Source: FCB group bacterium
GTDB taxonomy: Bacteria > Zixibacteria > MSB-5A5 > GN15 > JAAZOE01
Assembly (NCBI GenBank): GCA_024231695.1
Contig: JAAEQF010000392.1
Coordinates: 1-39,825, forward strand
Length of the DNA stretch: 39,825 bases
Direction: 5' to 3'
The first letter of the stretch is position 1, and the number at the start of each line of letters is the position of its first letter. Under the pieces are notes generated by a model, which saw only the letters and a list, made by a program, of their open reading frames with translations, did not search any database and was not told where the DNA came from. A program made the translations under genes and the position numbers. Shown here one piece after another: positions 35,916 through 39,825 of the stretch.

Positions 35916-37315
35916 TGGCTATTACTTGTGCATTAACGCATGATATTGACTCATTGAGTTTTCAAGACGGCTCATCTGGGCTTCAGCTTGCTAAGAATGG
36001 ATGGCTTCCGGGCGTAACGGTTAGCGGTGAACCTGTTGTAGAGGTGCTACGCCTGGAGGTAACGGAAAGTGATACTGATAGCTTGGCAGCGGTGCTGCAA
36101 GACTTGGAGCTGTTTTCAAACCGCGCGCGGCAATATATGTCGGGCATTGAAAAAGACCCTGTATTATTTATAACCAAGATGGACAATGAAACCGGCGGCC
36201 ACGGAGCCGTGGTCCTGAGTATGGAATACAGTTATGGTGCGAGTTGGTTTGATGGTGTAGCATCAGAATCAAACACGATACCAATAAACGTCACCATAAA
36301 GAGAACTGGCGGATGGCAAGGTAACGTTCATTATATGGCGGCTGGATCAACCGATACAGGAATCGTTATTCGTTACGACCACACAGGCGGCGGCGCGTCT
36401 CCGGTTGAGGGCACATTACCCGCGCGCGTTAACGGCTTTGTAGTTGAGAATAGAACAGTAGGTGAGACACTCGATAGACTATGGATAGGATTACGATCAA
36501 CAGAACAGCATGGAGACCTGAGCCTTTTTGCCCAAACCTGGGAACTAGAAGACGGCACCAACACCGCGCGTGGCGGAGACCACGCAGACGCGACCGCGAG
36601 CGATGGGAACAGGGTGCGGGGTACTCCGTCAGGTGCTGATACCTGGGAAGAGGTTTTAACCATAACGCTGAGCGATGTCGTCGCCGTAGCCAGTTACAAT
36701 GCAAATCTTGGGTGGTTTTTGTGGCTACTGCGTGCAAAAGTATCCGGCGGTACATTTCAAGTGCGCTTACGCTGGGGATATGAAGGGCTAGCAGATGACG
36801 ATCACATTATGGGGCCAATTCAGGAAGTCACAAATACCAGCTGGGATGTTATCAACTGCGGTATTTCGCACACAACATTTTTGAATGAGCAAATGCCGGA
36901 CCCGGTTATTCCGGCGGCGACATCGGTATATGGCAGTTATCATATACAGGTATGGATTAAGCAAGTAGGCGCCAGCGACGAAACAATCGATCTTGATTGC
37001 CTGATGCCGTTACCTATTGACGAAGGCTATCTAATTGTGGATAACGCTAATATGGATTACGAAGAGGAGTTTGTGATCGCCACAAATAGGGCTGGAATTC
37101 AACAGGCGGTGACATACAACAGCGCTATAACTGATATTGTATCATATCCGGATATTGAGCCGGTCGACTTCGCCTTACCTATTGGTCAATCGAATATGTT
37201 TGGTGTGTTTGCGCGGGCGGCTGAGCAAGACATCACGGACTCGATACGCTTTGGTGGCACTGGCACGCGCTCCAATTCATACGAGCAATGGAAATCTTTG
37301 CGAGGTGCTAGTTAA
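35915..37315 (+). CDS. Distal tail-like structural protein (466 aa)
   Basis: ATG at 35915 overlaps the tape-measure stop. The N-terminal third (LQLAKNGWLPGVTVSGEPVV, then EVLRLEVTESDTDSLAAVLQ) resembles tail-tip ring proteins, and the remainder is beta-rich with carbohydrate-module-like strands (TLDRLWIGLRSTEQHGDLSL). Its position directly after the tape measure fits a Dit-type hub protein. Detailed function not established. Confidence 0.6.
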   Translation: MAITCALTHDIDSLSFQDGSSGLQLAKNGWLPGVTVSGEPVVEVLRLEVTESDTDSLAAVLQDLELFSNRARQYMSGIEKDPVLFITKMDNETGGHGAVVLSMEYSYGASWFDGVASESNTIPINVTIKRTGGWQGNVHYMAAGSTDTGIVIRYDHTGGGASPVEGTLPARVNGFVVENRTVGETLDRLWIGLRSTEQHGDLSLFAQTWELEDGTNTARGGDHADATASDGNRVRGTPSGADTWEEVLTITLSDVVAVASYNANLGWFLWLLRAKVSGGTFQVRLRWGYEGLADDDHIMGPIQEVTNTSWDVINCGISHTTFLNEQMPDPVIPAATSVYGSYHIQVWIKQVGASDETIDLDCLMPLPIDEGYLIVDNANMDYEEEFVIATNRAGIQQAVTYNSAITDIVSYPDIEPVDFALPIGQSNMFGVFARAAEQDITDSIRFGGTGTRSNSYEQWKSLRGAS

Positions 37316-38676
37316 TGTTAACGCTACGCCAAAGGCCATTAAACGGCGACGCTAGAATTTACACCGTAGACCTGGACACTATCGCGCAAGGATGGCAACG
37401 ATCAACCCGCGCGGTCGGTGGCTATTATAGCGCCGGTTTCAATGTGAACGGCATAAGCTCTGTATTGATGCGTGATTATTTCTATAATTGGATTGGGCGC
37501 GTGGTACGCGAGGAGACCGCCGGAGTCACAACCTGGGAGGGTATTGTCTACAAGTTATCGCTCATTCAAGACGGTGTAGAGCATATCATAAGCATGGAGC
37601 CTGACAAGTTTCATAATGCGGTTGACGTTTACTATACAGATTCGGCGGTTGTGGATGCCAACGTGGGCGCAATGGCCTATTTGGTAGCACAAGACAGGTT
37701 CCAGGACACCGGGCAAGATTTTACACCGTGGGCAGGTACTGATCCGGCTCCCTATCGGATACAAATTAATAACACCAATGACACTGTGACGACCGCCTAT
37801 ATCGGGCATATAACCTCAGCACCGGCCAATGATACGGTAGCGGTTTACACAAACCGTGGGCTTACAAGCCAGGGGTGGACGGGGGTCGACCCTGCCGGGC
37901 TAACGGCGGCGAACTATCAGATAATCGAGGTTGACGCAGAGAATCAGCGCATAAGCGCCGGACTAGCTGAAGACGCCAACAGTCAAGCCGAGTACGGGGA
38001 ATCACAATACTTTGTCACGCAATCCGGCGCGGATTCGACGGCGGCTGAGGCACTCAGAGATAGACACCTTGCCGAGTTCGCCTACCCGCGCGCGCGGATG
38101 GTCAATCAGGGCGACGCAGAAAATACGCTCGTTGTAACCTGCGCGGGTTTGTGGTTTACGTCGTTTTGGCGTTACTGGACGCATAGCGAAACCGGCACGG
38201 CAAGCGAACTCATAACAAGCCTGACAGGTGACACCGAATTCCTGACGGCGGGCCGCATAGACACCAACACGCTGGATGTGACGTGCGCGGCATATGACAT
38301 TCCGCAACGCATCGGAGACCTATTGGAGCGCGTAGTAAGTCAAGGTGACGCCAGCGGCAATCTGTACAATTGCGGGGTATATGAAAATAGGGTGTTACAC
38401 TACGAACAAGCGCCAACGACCGCCGCGTACTATTTGGACAACGGCGTGCTTAAAAATCTAGGCGGGCAGCCGGTTATACCACAAATGATAAAGCCGGGTT
38501 TTTTGGTCGCTACAGATTTAGGCTCAGTACTCAACCCGCTCGCCAACACGCAATCACAAGCGACCTATGTCGAGCAAGTGGAATATTTCAGGGATAGCGG
38601 CGAACTGCTTTTGTCGCTGATAGATGACTCTGGAAGCATCATTACATTACAACAGCAAATCGCGGGGAACCGTTAA
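37315..38676 (+). CDS. Tail tip / baseplate protein (453 aa)
   Basis: ATG at 37315 overlaps the previous stop. The opening (YTVDLDTIAQGWQRSTRAVG, then GYYSAGFNV and the WIGRVVREETAGVTTWEGIV segment) and the late block (IPQRIGDLLERVVSQGDASG) resemble tail-tip (Tal or gp J-like hub) proteins that form the closed end of the tube. The C-terminus (YVEQVEYFRDSGELLLSLID) is a strand pair. No peptidase motif is seen. Stop overlaps the fibre ATG. Confidence 0.6.
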   Translation: MLTLRQRPLNGDARIYTVDLDTIAQGWQRSTRAVGGYYSAGFNVNGISSVLMRDYFYNWIGRVVREETAGVTTWEGIVYKLSLIQDGVEHIISMEPDKFHNAVDVYYTDSAVVDANVGAMAYLVAQDRFQDTGQDFTPWAGTDPAPYRIQINNTNDTVTTAYIGHITSAPANDTVAVYTNRGLTSQGWTGVDPAGLTAANYQIIEVDAENQRISAGLAEDANSQAEYGESQYFVTQSGADSTAAEALRDRHLAEFAYPRARMVNQGDAENTLVVTCAGLWFTSFWRYWTHSETGTASELITSLTGDTEFLTAGRIDTNTLDVTCAAYDIPQRIGDLLERVVSQGDASGNLYNCGVYENRVLHYEQAPTTAAYYLDNGVLKNLGGQPVIPQMIKPGFLVATDLGSVLNPLANTQSQATYVEQVEYFRDSGELLLSLIDDSGSIITLQQQIAGNR

Positions 38677-39825
38677 TGGATGAACGTTATCGACTAAACC
38701 TTGACCGGGTGGTACGTGACAAAGTATGGAGTGAACCCGCAAGCCCAGCGGCGACGGGCGCGGGTTCATTGACTGGCGCGGGTACAGCAACATACCTCGC
38801 CAAATGGACGGGCGGCACAATGTTGGGCGATAGTATGATTATTGACAGCATCGCCGGGGACGTGGCGACGCTGGATGCCACGCTCACCGCCGGACGCACC
38901 TACACCCTATCAGATGTGGCGGGCACTTTCGCACTGGGCGCGGGTACACTGACGGCGGCGACGGGTAGCGATGTAACCATAGCCGCACACCTGCACCCGA
39001 TAACCAACACCGCCGACGGTGCAACAAACCACAGCACCATCCTATCATCAAGCGCAGCCGGAGCGCTGACGCTTGACGACTATTTCACAATCGACGGCGG
39101 CACGGTAGGCATAAGCGGGAATGAGTTACTGACGTTTAACGCCGCCGGGACCATCACCGTGACCGGGGCAGATTTTGACCTAGACGGGCGTAAGCTAATT
39201 CTTGACCCGGACGGTGATACGTACCTATACGCAAGCGGCGATGATATTGTGGACCTGGTATTAAACGGGTTGAGTGGTACATTCGCGATCCGCATTAACG
39301 GGGTGCTTGATTTCTCATTCACTGAGGACTCATTCAACATATTATCTGGCAGTTATATAACAATGGCGGATGATACGTGGATCGGCCTGGGGGCGGCCGC
39401 GGGCCGCTTCGTATTCGATAGCACGCCCAGCCCCGACCAGATAGACATCACGAGCGCCGATCTGAATTTCGCCACCGCATCCCACGGAATCATCCACACC
39501 GACGGCGTAACGGCTGGCGAGTTGCTGCGCGCAGATGGAACGCGCTACGTTCCAACCGGCTGGTATTTGATGGGCACGGCGGCGCAAACCTACACACTCG
39601 GCACAAGCGGCGGGACAGTTTCAACCAGTCCCGGCACGTTATCGGCCAGCACGGTCAACAGCACCACCGGCGCAGGCGTTCACACGCACGCCATAACCAG
39701 CAGCGACGATGGGGCCGCAAACCATAACACGCTACTGGAGAGTGACGGCAGCGGTCGTATCACAATGGACGACTATTTTACGATAGACGGTGGCTCATTC
39801 GGCGTATCTGGCAATGAGTTGTTAG
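38676..39825 (+). CDS. Tail fibre protein, N-terminal part (gene continues at base 1)
   Basis: ATG at 38676 overlaps the previous stop by 1 bp. The first 30 residues (MDERYRLNLDRVVRDKVWSE) probably dock the fibre on the tail tip; then repetitive Gly/Thr/Ala beta-rich modules follow. A module beginning at His105 (HLHPITNTADGATNHSTILS then LDDYFTIDGG) recurs at His336 (HTHAITSSDDGAANHNTLLE then MDDYFTIDGG). The frame runs off the window and rejoins at base 3 of the left end; the last 141 bp duplicate the left end. The complete protein is 777 residues. Confidence 0.8.
   Translation, partial: MDERYRLNLDRVVRDKVWSEPASPAATGAGSLTGAGTATYLAKWTGGTMLGDSMIIDSIAGDVATLDATLTAGRTYTLSDVAGTFALGAGTLTAATGSDVTIAAHLHPITNTADGATNHSTILSSSAAGALTLDDYFTIDGGTVGISGNELLTFNAAGTITVTGADFDLDGRKLILDPDGDTYLYASGDDIVDLVLNGLSGTFAIRINGVLDFSFTEDSFNILSGSYITMADDTWIGLGAAAGRFVFDSTPSPDQIDITSADLNFATASHGIIHTDGVTAGELLRADGTRYVPTGWYLMGTAAQTYTLGTSGGTVSTSPGTLSASTVNSTTGAGVHTHAITSSDDGAANHNTLLESDGSGRITMDDYFTIDGGSFGVSGNELL
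39685..39825. repeat. Right copy of 141-bp terminal direct repeat
   Basis: Identical to 1-141, inside the tail fibre gene. Remove one copy to obtain the 39,684-bp circle. Confidence 0.95.

Overview
The window is one complete tailed-phage (siphovirus-like) genome opened at an arbitrary point. Bases 1-141 are repeated exactly at 39685-39825, and one reading frame, the tail fibre, runs without interruption off the right end and back in at the left end. The non-redundant circle is therefore 39,684 bp. No integrase, transposase, CRISPR array, rRNA or convincing tRNA was seen. Coding density is high, DNA is moderately GC-rich, most starts have AGGAG-type ribosome sites, and several promoters match the sigma-70 consensus almost perfectly (TTGACA, 16-17 bp, TATAAT/TATACT). 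The host is bacterial but cannot be named from the sequence.

Layout. (1) 1-1693: end of the tail fibre gene and one small gene, closed by a strong terminator (1697-1730) where rightward late and leftward early transcription meet. (2) 1744-7944, minus strand: a leftward early operon of mostly small unknown genes, with two HTH-like proteins, a membrane protein with a winged-helix-like tail, an ERF single-strand annealing recombinase and two zinc-ribbon proteins. It is punctuated by GC hairpins and fed by three consensus promoters that share an upstream box. (3) 7945-8167: a symmetrical divergent control region with mirrored promoters and a 30-bp perfect palindrome. (4) 8168-17744, plus strand: small early genes, a 365-bp structured non-coding stretch, a GH26-type glycoside hydrolase, a long leader hairpin/attenuator, a replication initiator carrying a lambda-like candidate origin, a DnaB-type helicase, a PD-(D/E)XK-like nuclease, a PP-loop (PAPS-reductase-like) protein and a beta-class DNA methyltransferase. 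(5) 17741 onward: a consensus promoter starts the late region: holin-like genes, a ParB-like protein overlapping a radical SAM enzyme, terminase small and large subunits, a portal-MuF fusion, a prohead protease-major capsid fusion with an internal start, decoration-type proteins, head-tail connectors, the tail tube, tail chaperones joined by a -1 frameshift, the tape measure, tail-tip proteins and the tail fibre.

Working together. The early regions supply regulation, recombination and helicase-loading replication without a phage polymerase. The middle genes look able to modify DNA (methyltransferase, PP-loop, ParB-like, radical SAM). The late genes form an HK97-type head and a non-contractile tail; the 637-residue tape measure suggests a tail near 95 nm. 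The most unusual points are the two head-gene fusions, the internal capsid start, the ParB/radical SAM pair, the phage GH26 enzyme, and the dense set of RNA hairpins and mirrored promoters. No ordinary endolysin was recognised.
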